Below are positions 7,502 to 16,143 of a stretch of 64,000 nt of DNA, piece after piece. Positions within the stretch are counted from its first letter, which is position 1; each line of letters starts with the position of its first letter. Under the pieces are notes generated by a model. It saw only the letters and a program-made list of their open reading frames with translations, was not told the origin of the DNA and made no database searches. Position numbers and translations under genes: made by a program. The DNA is from HK1 sp965202735. GTDB taxonomy: Bacteria > Pseudomonadota > Gammaproteobacteria > HK1. The stretch lies in assembly GCA_965202735.1 (NCBI GenBank), contig OZ241844.1, positions 3,906,001 through 3,970,000 on the forward strand, read 5' to 3'.

Positions 7502-10459
7502 TCATGAGGCGCCCGGACGGCTGACGGCCGCCTCCACCCGCGCCGCGCAGTACTTGAACTCCGGGATCTTCCCGAACGGGTCGAGCGCCGGGTTGGTGAG
7601 CGTGTTCGCGGCCGCCTCCGCGTAGCAGAAGGGCACGAAGACCACGCCGGACGGCACCGCGCCGTCGGCCCGGACCTTGAGCTCGATAACGCCGCGGCGG
7701 GTCGCCACCCGCACCGGGTCGCCGGCCGCGATGCCGAGCTTGCGGAGGTCGAACGGAGAGAGGCTGGCGACCGCCTCCGGCTCCAGGGTGTCGAGGACGC
7801 TGGCCCGGCGGGTGATGGCGCCGGTGTGCCAGTGCTCCAGTTGCCGGCCGGTGGTGAGCACCATGGGGTACTCGTCGTCGGGCTGCTCGTCGGGGGGGAC
7901 GATGGAGGCGGGCACCAGCCTTGCGCGTCCGTCGGGGGTCGGGAACCCGTCTCCGAACACGATGTCCATGCCGGGCCTGTCCGGGGCTTTGCAGGGGTAG
8001 GTGACGGCGCTCTCGGCCCGCAGCCGCTCCCAGGTGATGTTGTCGAGCGAGGGCATCACCGTCTTCATCTCCGCGAACACGTCGGCGGGGCCCGCGTAGC
8101 GCCAGTCGAGGCCGATGCGCCGCGCGATCTCCTGGATGATCCACCAGTCCTGACGCGCATCGCCCGGCATCGCGAGGGCGGCGCGCCCCATCTGCACCTG
8201 CCGGTTGGTGTTGGTGACGGTGCCGTCCTTCTCCGGCCACGCCGACGCGGGCAGCACCACGTCGGCGTGGAACGCGGTCTCGGTGAGGAAGATGTCCTGG
8301 ACGACGAGGTGCTCCAGCATCGCGAGCCCGGCCCGCGCGTGCGCGGCGTCCGGGTCCGACATCGCGGGGTTCTCCCCCATGATGTACATCCCCCTGACGG
8401 CGCCGGCGTGCACCGCGTCCATGATCTCCACCACCGTCAGTCCGCTCCTGGCGTCCAGCGAACGGCCCCAGAGGTCCTCGAACCGGGCGCGGATGTCCTC
8501 CGCCTCCACCGACTGGTAGTCCGGGAAGACCATGGGGATGAGCCCCGCGTCCGACGCCCCCTGCACGTTGTTCTGGCCGCGCAGCGGGTGCAGCCCGGTG
8601 CCGGGGCGGCCCACGTGGCCGGTGATCATCGACAACGCGATGAGGCAGCGGGCGTTGTCGGTGCCGTGGGTGTGCTGCGAGATCCCCATCCCCCAGAAGA
8701 TGATCCCCTTCTCCGCCTTCGCGTAGGTGCGGGCGACCTCCCGGATGCGCTCGGCCCCGATCCCGCAGATGGGCGCCATCTCCTCCGGCGTGAAGTCCCG
8801 GATGTGCCGCGACAGGGCGTCGAACCCCGAGACGTGGGCCTCGATGTACTGCCGGTCGTACAGACCCTCGGTGACGATGACGTTGAGCAGCGCGTTGAGC
8901 AGCGCCACGTCGGTGCCGGGGTTGAACTGGAGCATGTGGGTGGCGTGGCGCTTCAGGGCCTGGCCGCGGGGGTCCATCACGATGAGGGTCGACTTCTTCG
9001 CCGCCTGCTTGAAGAAGGTGGCGGCGACGGGGTGGTTCTCGGTGGGGTTGGCGCCGATGACGATGATGACGTCGGAGTCCTCGCACGCGGTGAACGGGGC
9101 GGTGACCGCGCCGGAGCCGATGCCTTCGAGGAGCGCCGCGACCGACGAGGCGTGACACAGCCGCGTGCAGTGGTCGACGTTGTTGGTGCCGAAGCCCTGG
9201 CGGACGAGCTTCTGGACGAGGTACGCCTCCTCGTTGGAGCCCTTGGCGGAGCCGAAGCCGGCGAGCGCCGAGCCTCCGTCGCGGTCGCGGATGGCGGCAA
9301 GCCCGCCCGCGGCCCGGTCGAGCGCCTCCTCCCAGGCCGCCTCGCGGAAGTGGGTGAGCGGGTTCGCGGGATCGACCTCGCAGTCGGCCGACTTCGGGGC
9401 GTCGGCGCGCCGGACGAGCGGGGTGGTGAGGCGATGGGGATGGGTCACGTAGTCGAAGCCGAACCGTCCCTTCACGCACAGCCGCTTGTGGTTGGCGGGA
9501 CCGTCGCGGCCCTGCACCGCGGCGATGGCCCTGGTCCTGGCGCCCCCACCGGCTTCGTCCCCGATCCTCCCCTCGGGGCTTCGCGCACGGACTTGAAGCG
9601 CGGGCTCGGGGGCGTCACCCCCGGCTTCGTCCCCGGTCCTCCCCTCGGGGTGGCCGGCCGACGAGGCTTCGGGCCGGCTCGCCCTTCGGGGTCCGGCTTC
9701 GTCCCCGGCCTTCCTCTCGGGGTGGATCCCGAGCTGGTAGGTGATCTGGCAGCCGACCCCGCAGTAGGGGCAGACGCTCTCCACCTCGTCGAGCTCCAGC
9801 CGGCGGTCGACGCCGGCCTCGTCGACCAGCGACGCCTCCATCAGCGCCCCGGTCGGACACGCCTGCACGCACTCGCCGCAGGCGACGCAGGTGCTCGCGC
9901 CCATCGGGTCGTCGAAGTCGAACACGATCTTCGAGCCGATGCCGCGGTAGGCCATGCCGATGACGTCGTTGACCTGCACCTCGCGGCAGGCCCGCACGCA
10001 GAGGTTGCAGTGGATGCAGGCGTCGAGGCTGACCCGCATCGCGGGGTGGCTCGGGTCGGGCGCGACCGCGGCCCGGCGCGGAAACCGGCTCCCGGTGACG
10101 TCCAGGCGCTCGGCCCACTGCCACAGCCTCGAATCGTGCTGGTGCGCGGTCTCGCGCGCCGGCTGGTCGGCCACCAGCATCTCCATCACCATCCGGCGCG
10201 AGGCCCGCGCCCGTTCGGTGCCGGTGCGCACCACCATGCCCGGCGCCGCCCGGCGCTGGCACGATGCGGCGAGCACCCGCTCGCACTCGACCTCCACCAT
10301 GCACGCGCGGCAGTTGCCGTCGGCCCGGTAGCCGGGCTCGTGGGCGTAGCACAGGTGCGGGATGTCGGTGCCGAGACGATGCGCGACCTGCCAGATCGTC
10401 TCGCCGTCGGATGCCTCGACCTCGCTGCCGTCGAGGGTGAATCGGACCGGATCAGTCAT
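7502..10459 (-). CDS. fdh1A: NAD-dependent formate dehydrogenase catalytic (alpha) subunit, Fdh1A/FdsA type
   Basis: A 985-residue molybdenum/tungsten-bis-MGD enzyme that oxidises formate to CO2. Visible cofactor sites in order are: [2Fe-2S] cysteines (about C37, C50, C53, C67); two ferredoxin-type [4Fe-4S] sets (C148-C158 and C191-C201); the proximal [4Fe-4S] set (C230, C233, C237, C328); and the metal-ligand cysteine in TRLCHASS near 435. The enzyme is therefore the cysteine, not the selenocysteine, type. No signal peptide is present, so it is cytoplasmic. The start chosen is ATG at 10459, which overlaps the fdh1B stop by eight bases; an ATG five codons upstream is also in frame. Residues ~243-312 are a repetitive insertion between the last two proximal-cluster cysteines, where relatives have about 20 residues. 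Size and partner resemble Methylorubrum FDH1. Confidence 0.95.
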   Translation of the reverse strand: MTDPVRFTLDGSEVEASDGETIWQVAHRLGTDIPHLCYAHEPGYRADGNCRACMVEVECERVLAASCQRRAAPGMVVRTGTERARASRRMVMEMLVADQPARETAHQHDSRLWQWAERLDVTGSRFPRRAAVAPDPSHPAMRVSLDACIHCNLCVRACREVQVNDVIGMAYRGIGSKIVFDFDDPMGASTCVACGECVQACPTGALMEASLVDEAGVDRRLELDEVESVCPYCGVGCQITYQLGIHPERKAGDEAGPRRASRPEASSAGHPEGRTGDEAGGDAPEPALQVRARSPEGRIGDEAGGGARTRAIAAVQGRDGPANHKRLCVKGRFGFDYVTHPHRLTTPLVRRADAPKSADCEVDPANPLTHFREAAWEEALDRAAGGLAAIRDRDGGSALAGFGSAKGSNEEAYLVQKLVRQGFGTNNVDHCTRLCHASSVAALLEGIGSGAVTAPFTACEDSDVIIVIGANPTENHPVAATFFKQAAKKSTLIVMDPRGQALKRHATHMLQFNPGTDVALLNALLNVIVTEGLYDRQYIEAHVSGFDALSRHIRDFTPEEMAPICGIGAERIREVARTYAKAEKGIIFWGMGISQHTHGTDNARCLIALSMITGHVGRPGTGLHPLRGQNNVQGASDAGLIPMVFPDYQSVEAEDIRARFEDLWGRSLDARSGLTVVEIMDAVHAGAVRGMYIMGENPAMSDPDAAHARAGLAMLEHLVVQDIFLTETAFHADVVLPASAWPEKDGTVTNTNRQVQMGRAALAMPGDARQDWWIIQEIARRIGLDWRYAGPADVFAEMKTVMPSLDNITWERLRAESAVTYPCKAPDRPGMDIVFGDGFPTPDGRARLVPASIVPPDEQPDDEYPMVLTTGRQLEHWHTGAITRRASVLDTLEPEAVASLSPFDLRKLGIAAGDPVRVATRRGVIELKVRADGAVPSGVVFVPFCYAEAAANTLTNPALDPFGKIPEFKYCAARVEAAVSRPGAS
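9549..9722. repeat. Three copies of a 30-bp repeat inside fdh1A
   Basis: Near-identical 30-bp units occur at 9549-9578, 9621-9650 and 9693-9722, spaced exactly 72 bp apart. They begin CCGGCTTCGTCCCCG and end CTCGGGG. On the coding strand they encode PEGRTGDEAGG-like peptides. They lie in frame within the formate dehydrogenase insertion and add low-complexity, charged sequence. Confidence 0.9.
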
Positions 10460-12167
10460 CCTGGGCTCCCGCATCGTCTCCGAAGTACCGCATCACCGAG
10501 TTCAGGGGATTGGCCGCGGCCTGGCCGAGGCCGCAGATGGAGGCATCGCTCATCGCCCGCCCCAGCTCCGCGAGCAGCGGCTCGTCCCACCGCTCCCGCT
10601 CCATCAGCTTCACCGCCTTCTCGGTGCCCACCCGGCACGGCGTGCACTGGCCGCAGCTCTCGTCCTCGAAGAAGCGCATGAGGTTGAGGGCGACGGCCTT
10701 CATGTCGTCCCGGTCCGAGAGCACCACCACCGCGTGCGAGCCCACGAAGCACCCGTGCCGCTCCAGCTTGCCGAACTCGAGCGGCAGGTCGGCCATGGAG
10801 GCCGGCAGGATGCCGCCGGAGGCGCCGCCCGGGAGGTAGCCGCGGAGCTCGTGCCCATCCGCCATGCCGCCGCAGAACTCGTCGACCAGCTCGCGAAGCG
10901 TGACGCCGGCCGGCGCGAGCTTCACCCCCGGCGACCTCACCCGCCCCGAGACCGAGTAGCTGCGCAGCCCCCTGCCGCCGTTCCGGCCGTGGCCCGCGAA
11001 CCATTCCGGGCCCTTCTCGACGATGTCCCGGACCCAGTACATGGTCTCCACGTTCTGAACGAGCGTCGGGCGACCGAACACGCCGACCTCGGCCACGTAG
11101 GGCGGGCGGTGGCGCGGCAGCCCCCGCTTGCCCTCGATCGACTCGATCATCGAGGACTCCTCGCCGCAGATGTAGGCGCCGGCGCCGCGGCGCAGGTGCA
11201 GCGCCGTGTGGGAGTCGAGCCCGGCCGGGCCGAGCTTCGCCATCTCGCGGAGCAGGATCTCGCGGATGAACGGGTACTCGTCGCGGAGGTAGATGTAGAC
11301 CGCCTCCGCCTCCACCGCCCACGCCGCGACGAGGACGCCTTCGAGGAAGCGGTGGGGGTCGCGCTCCAGGTAGTAGCGGTCCTTGAACGTGCCGGGCTCG
11401 CCTTCGTCCGCGTTCACCGCCATCAGCCGGGGGCCTTCGTAGCCGCGCACGATGCGCCACTTGCGGCCGGTCGGAAATCCGGCTCCGCCGAGCCCCCGGA
11501 GGCCGGCGGCGTCGAGCTTCGCGGCGATGTCCTCGAACGTGTGCTCGCCCGCGAGGCAGGCGCGCAGCAGGGCATGGCCGCCATCGCGCTCGTAGGCGTC
11601 GAGCGCGCGGTACTCGGGAATGACGGGATGGAGGTCGCCGGCGTCGATGACGGCGCGGATCGCCGAAGTGTCCGCGTGGTCGACGTGGCGGTGGCCGGCC
11701 TCGGCCACCGGGGCGGTGTCGCACCGGCCCATGCACGGCGCCCGAACCACCCGCACGTTCTCGCCCAGCGCGCCGGGCAGCGATTCCAGCAGGGCACGGG
11801 CGCCGGCGAGCTCGCACGAGAGGCTGTCGCAGACCCGCACCGTGATCGCCGGCGGCGGCGCCTCGCCTTCGGCGAGCACGTCGAAGTGCGCGTAGAACGT
11901 CGCGACCTCGAACACCTCGGCCATCGGCAGGCGCATATCGTGGGCGAGCGCGGCGAGGTGGGGCGCGGAGATGCAGTGCCAGCGGTCCTGGATCAGGTGC
12001 AGGTGCTCGATGAGGAGGTCGCGGTCGCGGGGCCGGTCCCCGAGCAGAGCGCGGACCTCTTCGAGCGCGGCCGGATCGACCTGGCGGCCCTTCGGCCGGC
12101 GGCGGGACTCTCCCCGGCCGGAGCCGGGGTGGCGGCGACGCTTCGGTGGTTCGGTGGGGGTCGACAT
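10452..12167 (-). CDS. fdh1B: Formate dehydrogenase NADH/FMN (beta) subunit, fused NuoE-NuoF-like (FdsG-FdsB)
   Basis: A 571-residue diaphorase subunit that passes electrons from the formate site to NAD+. Residues ~30-190 are a thioredoxin-like [2Fe-2S] NuoE/FdsG domain with cysteines in CDSLSCELAG and APCMGRCDTAP. The rest is NuoF/FdsB. It has an NADH/FMN-binding glycine-rich GLGGAGFPTGRKW, NADEGEPGTFKDR and GAYICGEESSMIES, then the C-terminal [4Fe-4S] set in CGQCTPCRVG plus a downstream cysteine in ASICGLG. Length equals that of the fused beta subunit of Methylorubrum FDH1. The ATG at 12167 was chosen because the region upstream is the mtkB gene end and linker. It is in an operon with mtkAB (41-bp gap) and fdh1A (8-nt overlap), implying translational coupling of the two subunits. 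Confidence 0.94.
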   Translation of the reverse strand: MSTPTEPPKRRRHPGSGRGESRRRPKGRQVDPAALEEVRALLGDRPRDRDLLIEHLHLIQDRWHCISAPHLAALAHDMRLPMAEVFEVATFYAHFDVLAEGEAPPPAITVRVCDSLSCELAGARALLESLPGALGENVRVVRAPCMGRCDTAPVAEAGHRHVDHADTSAIRAVIDAGDLHPVIPEYRALDAYERDGGHALLRACLAGEHTFEDIAAKLDAAGLRGLGGAGFPTGRKWRIVRGYEGPRLMAVNADEGEPGTFKDRYYLERDPHRFLEGVLVAAWAVEAEAVYIYLRDEYPFIREILLREMAKLGPAGLDSHTALHLRRGAGAYICGEESSMIESIEGKRGLPRHRPPYVAEVGVFGRPTLVQNVETMYWVRDIVEKGPEWFAGHGRNGGRGLRSYSVSGRVRSPGVKLAPAGVTLRELVDEFCGGMADGHELRGYLPGGASGGILPASMADLPLEFGKLERHGCFVGSHAVVVLSDRDDMKAVALNLMRFFEDESCGQCTPCRVGTEKAVKLMERERWDEPLLAELGRAMSDASICGLGQAAANPLNSVMRYFGDDAGAQDD

Positions 12168-12208
12168 TCGCACCTCGGGGAGACGGCTCGATGGCGCCGC
12201 CGCTTCGT

Positions 12209-13084
12209 TCACGCCCGCAGCGCCCGGGCCATCGTGCGCGCGATGTCGGCCGGGGAATCCGGGATGCTCACTCCGGCCCCGCGCAGCGCATCGAGCTTCT
12301 CCCGCGCGGTGCCGCGGCCGCCCGCGATGATCGCGCCGGCGTGCCCCATGCGGCGGCCGGCCGGCGCGGTCGTCCCCGCGACGAAGCCCGCCACCGGCTT
12401 CGACGGACGCATCCGGCGGAGGAGCTCGGCCGCCTCTTCTTCCTCCATCCCTCCGATCTCGCCGATGAGGATGATCCCGTCCGTCTCCTCGTCGGCGAGG
12501 AAGAGCTTCAGGCAGTCGACGAAGCCGATGCCGTGCACCGGGTCCGCGCCGATCCCCACCACCGTGCTCTGCCCGAGGCCGAGCGCGGTGCACTGGGCCG
12601 CGGCTTCATACGTGAGGGTGCTGGAGCGCGACACGATGCCGATGCGCCCGCGGCGGTGGATGAGCCCGGGCATGACGCCGAGCCGGCATGCGCCGGGGGT
12701 GATGATGCCGGGGGTGTTCGGTCCGACGAGGGTGGTGGGCGTTCCCTCCAGCGCACGCCTGACGCGCACCATGTCGAGCACCGGCACGCCCTCGGTGACG
12801 CATACGACCAGCCTCAGGCCGGCGTGGATCGCTTCGATCATGGCGTCCGCCGCGTGCTCGGGCGGAACGTACACGACCGACGCGTCCGCCCCGGTCGCCT
12901 CCACCGCGTCGGCGACCCGGTCGAAGACGGGGAGGTACAGATGGCGGCCGCCGCCCCTGCCGGGGGTCACGCAGGCGACGAACCGGGTGCCGTAGGCGAT
13001 GGACCGCTCCGCGTGGAACGTCCCCTGGCGGCCGGTGATGCCCTGGCCGATCACCCGGGTGCCGGCGTCGACGAGGATGGCCAT
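12209..13084 (-). CDS. mtkB: ADP-forming acyl-CoA ligase alpha subunit, malate/succinate-CoA ligase type
   Basis: A 291-residue alpha subunit of a succinyl-CoA-synthetase-like enzyme. It has the CoA-binding N-terminal fold (ITGRQGTFHAERSIAYGT), the GPNTPGIITPG motif near 122 and the phosphohistidine in GRRMGHAGAIIAGG near residue 247. Two normally conserved glycines are changed: SRSGTLTYE reads SRSSTLTYE, and GIGGDP reads GIGADP. Its start overlaps the mtkA stop by one base, so the two subunits are coupled. Position in an operon with formate dehydrogenase rather than with other TCA genes argues against an ordinary sucD. Malate thiokinase of the serine cycle is the favoured guess; succinate or another acid remains possible. 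Confidence 0.75.
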   Translation of the reverse strand: MAILVDAGTRVIGQGITGRQGTFHAERSIAYGTRFVACVTPGRGGGRHLYLPVFDRVADAVEATGADASVVYVPPEHAADAMIEAIHAGLRLVVCVTEGVPVLDMVRVRRALEGTPTTLVGPNTPGIITPGACRLGVMPGLIHRRGRIGIVSRSSTLTYEAAAQCTALGLGQSTVVGIGADPVHGIGFVDCLKLFLADEETDGIILIGEIGGMEEEEAAELLRRMRPSKPVAGFVAGTTAPAGRRMGHAGAIIAGGRGTAREKLDALRGAGVSIPDSPADIARTMARALRA

Positions 13085-14250
13085 CAGCGCGCTCCGGCCG
13101 CCGCCTGCACCGCGCGGGCCGCGGCATCGCCGAAGGACTCGGCGTGCACGGCGTCCACCGCGGTGTCGCGCAGCACCTTGCGGGCGAGCTCGCGGTTCAC
13201 GCCCTCGAAGCGGGCGACGATGGGGACCGTCCGGCCGGCGGCGCGGCACGCGGACGCGAGCGCTTCGGCGACGACATCGCAGCGGGTGATGCCGCCCCCG
13301 ACGATGTTGACGAGCATCACCCTGACCCGCGGATTCTCGAGAACGAGCCGGCACGCGGCCGTGATCTGCTCGCGTCCGGCGGCCGGGGGGACGTCCAGGA
13401 AGTTCGCCGGCGCCCCGCCGTGCAGCCTGAGGATGTCCATGGTGGCCATCGCGAGACCGGCGCCGTTCACCACGCAGCCGATGTCGCCGTCGAGGGCGAT
13501 GTAGTTGAATCCGTGGCGCGCCCGCTCGAGCCTGCCTTCCCGATCGCGTTCGCGCAGATCGTCGATGTCGCGATGGCGGAACATCGCGTTGTCGTCGATG
13601 CTCATCTTGGCATCGAGGGCAAGGAGCTCGCCCTCCCGGGTGAGCGCGAGGGGGTTGATCTCGATGAGCGACGCGTCGCAGGCGACGTAGGCGTCGTAGA
13701 GGCCGATCATCAGACGCTCGGCCGCCGCCCCATGCGGCTCGCCGAGACCGATGTCCGCCGCGAGACACCGCGCATCGGCGGCGTTCAGCCCGTCCACGGG
13801 GTCGATGGTGGCGTGCGAGATCCGTTCCGGATGCTCGCCGGCCACCGACTCGATGGACGTCCCGCCGGCATCGGAGCCGACGAGGACGACGCGGGACGCG
13901 GTGCGGTCGAGTCCGAGGGCCAGGTAGTGTTCGCTCGCGACCCGGCACGCGGCCTCGACGTACACCCGGCGCACGTATTCGCCGTCGCTCCCGGTCTGGG
14001 GCGTGACCAGCTTCGAGCCCAGCAGCTCGCGCGCGGTCTCCCGCACGTCTGCCTCGGAGGCCACCATCTTCACGCCTCCGGCAAGGCTGCGGTCGCCGGC
14101 GCGAATCTGGGCCTTGACGACCCAGCGCGAGCCCCCGATGCGGCGTGCGGCAAGCTCCGCCTCCTCCGCGGTGAACGCGCATTCGCCCGGCGGCGACGCC
14201 ACTCCGTACGGACGCAGGAGCTGCTTGGCCTGGTACTCGTGGATGTCCAT
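13084..14250 (-). CDS. mtkA: ADP-forming acyl-CoA ligase beta subunit, malate/succinate-CoA ligase type
   Basis: A 388-residue ATP-grasp beta subunit, starting MDIHEYQAKQLL as in MtkA/SucC. Features resembling MtkA include LALDAKMSIDDNAMFR. The carboxylate-contact motif LIEINPLALT is intact. Several hallmark loops differ. The glycine loop HAGGRGKAGGVK of relatives is RAGDRSLAGGVK. NFLDVGGGA is NFLDVPPAAG, and NIFGGI is NIVGGGI. These changes surround the nucleotide and phosphohistidine sites, so substrate or even activity may be altered. It is the first gene of the mtkA-mtkB-fdh1B-fdh1A operon. A GGTATA-N3-TATACC operator lies 39-53 bp upstream of its ATG (14250), which was chosen because MDIHEYQAK is the universal family start. 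Confidence 0.78.
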   Translation of the reverse strand: MDIHEYQAKQLLRPYGVASPPGECAFTAEEAELAARRIGGSRWVVKAQIRAGDRSLAGGVKMVASEADVRETARELLGSKLVTPQTGSDGEYVRRVYVEAACRVASEHYLALGLDRTASRVVLVGSDAGGTSIESVAGEHPERISHATIDPVDGLNAADARCLAADIGLGEPHGAAAERLMIGLYDAYVACDASLIEINPLALTREGELLALDAKMSIDDNAMFRHRDIDDLRERDREGRLERARHGFNYIALDGDIGCVVNGAGLAMATMDILRLHGGAPANFLDVPPAAGREQITAACRLVLENPRVRVMLVNIVGGGITRCDVVAEALASACRAAGRTVPIVARFEGVNRELARKVLRDTAVDAVHAESFGDAAARAVQAAAGAR

Positions 14251-14288
14251 CGGGGAGCGCCTCTGAGAGCGCCGGTGGAAGGCAGCCC

Positions 14289-14303
14289 GGTATACGATAT
14301 ACC
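14289..14303. promoter_or_regulatory. GntR-type operator in front of mtkA-fdh1A operon
   Basis: The 15-bp site GGTATA-CGA-TATACC has perfect 6-bp arms and the same 3-bp spacer as the site before tctC. It lies 39 bp upstream of the mtkA ATG, a position suited to repression. The likely regulator is the FCD-type GntR protein encoded at 26009-26701. Confidence 0.72.
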
Positions 14304-14343
14304 ATGCCTCCGGCATCGACAATGAATACTCTGACTCAACAGC

Positions 14344-14430
14344 AATTCCCGCTCTCTGAGAGAAGGTAGAGGAATCAGAGGGTTGGGGAGGAGGCGAGAA
14401 AGAGTTTTCGTAAACTTGCGAGCGGGAATT
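14344..14430. repeat. 11-bp perfect inverted repeat flanking an AT-richer core
   Basis: AATTCCCGCTC at 14344-14354 is repeated in inverted form at 14420-14430. The tips resemble the AATTCCCGCC ends of the five ~120-bp palindromic elements elsewhere, but the interior differs. It adjoins a transposase remnant and may be a relic insertion end. Confidence 0.5.
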
Positions 14431-14462
14431 CAGCAGAATGGCCCTCACTTCTCCAGCGATGG

Positions 14463-15026
14463 GTGAGCTCTCATGGCCAGGCCGCATCTGAGGGGCACGT
14501 CGAGCACACCGATGCGCAGGGCGTGCAGCACCGGTTCCGATATCTCCACGCCGCCCCCCTCAACGACACCCACTTCGAGCTGGAGGTGAACTTCCTCGAA
14601 TACTGGGAGACCCGGCCCGACGGCAAGACCCGGCACTTCTCGTGGGTCACCGACCTGCCCATCGACGACTCCCGCGTGATGGCGCTGATGCGCGCCGCTC
14701 GGGCGCGCTGGCGCATCGAGAACGAGACCTTCAATACCCTGAAGAACCAAGGCGACTGCTTCGAGCACAACTTCGGCCACGGAAACAAGCACCTGAGCAC
14801 GGTGCTCGCCTACCTGATGATGCTCGCCTTCCTCATCGACCAGTGTCAGCAGCGGTGCTGCGCCCTGTTCCAGGCCGCGCAGGCGAAGGCCGGGCGGGCG
14901 CGCTACTTCCGGGAGCGGCTGCGGGCGCTGCTTGTGGACTTCCGGCTCCCGGACTGGGAGACGGTGTACCGCACGCTGGCGTTCGGCCATCGTGCCCCGG
15001 TGCCCATCCCCTTCGACACCTCGTGA
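14463..15026 (+). pseudogene. C-terminal fragment of a DDE transposase
   Basis: Only the C-terminal third of a DDE transposase is present. It includes the catalytic-glutamate region ARWRIENETFNTLKNQG, then FEHNFGHGNKHLSTVLAYL and a tail typical of these proteins (FRERLRALLVDF). The first ~35 residues after the apparent start are not conserved in phase, and the catalytic aspartates lie in the missing part, so the protein cannot be active. It sits between the formate dehydrogenase operon and the toxin-antitoxin locus and marks an old insertion. The exact IS family is not certain; ISNCY/IS4-like proteins share this C-terminus. Confidence 0.75.
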
Positions 15027-15279
15027 GCGCACGCCGGGGCCGGGGGTGCGACGAGCAGGGGCTTCAGGGGGAGAGAGAGGAGCCGACGGGGACCGCGCGC
15101 GAGACCGCGAGGGCGGCGCTTGTCCGACCGCTGCCGCCTCCCCCAACCCTGCGGCTCCTGCCCGCCATGCGCATCGACGACCCGCCCTGGCGGGAGTGGC
15201 TGTCGCAGCGTCGCTGCGATTGACGCTCCCGGCGCCGACGCCTTACATTGTGCAGAGATCGGAATGGGGCCGGTTCGGC

Positions 15280-15516
15280 ATGGCGACAGTCAAGAATGCG
15301 GGAGAGCGACGCTGGGTCGTCCACTTGGGCAGTCCCGATGAATCTCGCGTGATCGTCGAAGTGAACATGAACGAGGAAACCGCCAGGCGCATCGCGGAGC
15401 GCGAGACCCAACGGATCGCGGCGTTGAATCCTGGGCGGGACGATCTCGATCCGCAGAGCGTGGGCTCGGCGGTGATGTCGGTACTGGGGTTGTACGCGGC
15501 CGGCGCGAACCCCTGA
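15280..15516 (+). CDS. Small hypothetical protein
   Basis: A possible 78-residue protein, MATVKNAGERRW at the N-terminus, with an amphipathic middle helix (NEETARRIAERETQRIAAL) and no membrane segment. The ATG at 15280 was chosen because it begins the evenly charged part; a GTG ten codons upstream is possible. It converges tail-to-tail with the PIN-domain toxin gene, with a 6-bp gap. I do not recognise a family. Coding status is supported mainly by its compact, non-repetitive composition. Confidence 0.4.
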   Translation: MATVKNAGERRWVVHLGSPDESRVIVEVNMNEETARRIAERETQRIAALNPGRDDLDPQSVGSAVMSVLGLYAAGANP

Positions 15517-15522
15517 TCCGTC

Positions 15523-16143
15523 CTATTCCTCCTGCCGCAGCCCAGCGACGCGTTCCGCCTTCTCCTGGGTCGGGAAGCCTGACAGCGACAGGGTCTGGCG
15601 CCAACCGCCAGTCGGGTCGGCGATTTCGACGCGAAACGCGCCGTCCGGCGTTACCCTGACGACACGGCACGCGGTTTGTTCGCCCAGATGGGCCTCCAGA
15701 AGCGGCACCAGATCCTGCGGCGTGCGGGCGAGATCGTGTCCTCGGAGAAAACTGCCGTCATTGGTCAGGATCGCGTCAATGCGGGCAAGATCGCCCGCGG
15801 CCGCGACTTGGGCGTCTTCGAATGAGAGGCGCTCGTAGCCCAAGGCGGCGTTGAGCACCTCCTCCGTCAGCGGCAGGACTACCAGAAACCGCATGAGTTC
15901 GGCGGCCAGCCGGCGTTCGCGCCGACCTCTCCCCGTGCCCTGGCCCGCACCATGGTGACAGATCACCCCGAAGGCGGAGGCGCAGACATGGCCTTTGACG
16001 ACGTCCGCTTCGGCGAAAGTCAGGGCTCGTGCCGCCGGAACCGCGTTTTCTCTCTGGAGAAAAACGTCGAGCAGTACGTTGGCGTCGAACAGCACGCCGA
16101 GGGGTTCGCCGTGCCGAAGACGGGTCTCGAGGTCAGGCGGCAC
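15523..16143 (-). CDS. PIN-domain ribonuclease toxin with C-terminal extension (VapC-like)
   Basis: A 206-residue protein with a PIN fold. The first metal-binding Asp is in VLFDANVLLDVF near residue 20. A mid-domain acidic segment is LPLTEEVLNAAL. The terminal pair is in SFEDAQVAAAGDLARIDAILTND. The family cleaves RNA, often tRNA. VapC toxins are usually about 130-145 residues; here an extra ~60-residue C-terminal segment follows (FRVEIADPTGGWRQTLSLSG), with a beta-rich look. The GTG start at 16143 overlaps the stop of the upstream small gene by eleven bases, the coupling expected of an antitoxin-toxin pair. A longer in-frame ATG at 16215 would overlap the antitoxin further. Confidence 0.7.
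   Translation of the reverse strand: MPPDLETRLRHGEPLGVLFDANVLLDVFLQRENAVPAARALTFAEADVVKGHVCASAFGVICHHGAGQGTGRGRRERRLAAELMRFLVVLPLTEEVLNAALGYERLSFEDAQVAAAGDLARIDAILTNDGSFLRGHDLARTPQDLVPLLEAHLGEQTACRVVRVTPDGAFRVEIADPTGGWRQTLSLSGFPTQEKAERVAGLRQEE

Noticed and set aside
10452..12167. Annotation as complex I NuoE-NuoF
   Set aside because: The fusion of both domains, the adjacent formate dehydrogenase alpha subunit and absence of other nuo genes make it a formate dehydrogenase beta subunit.
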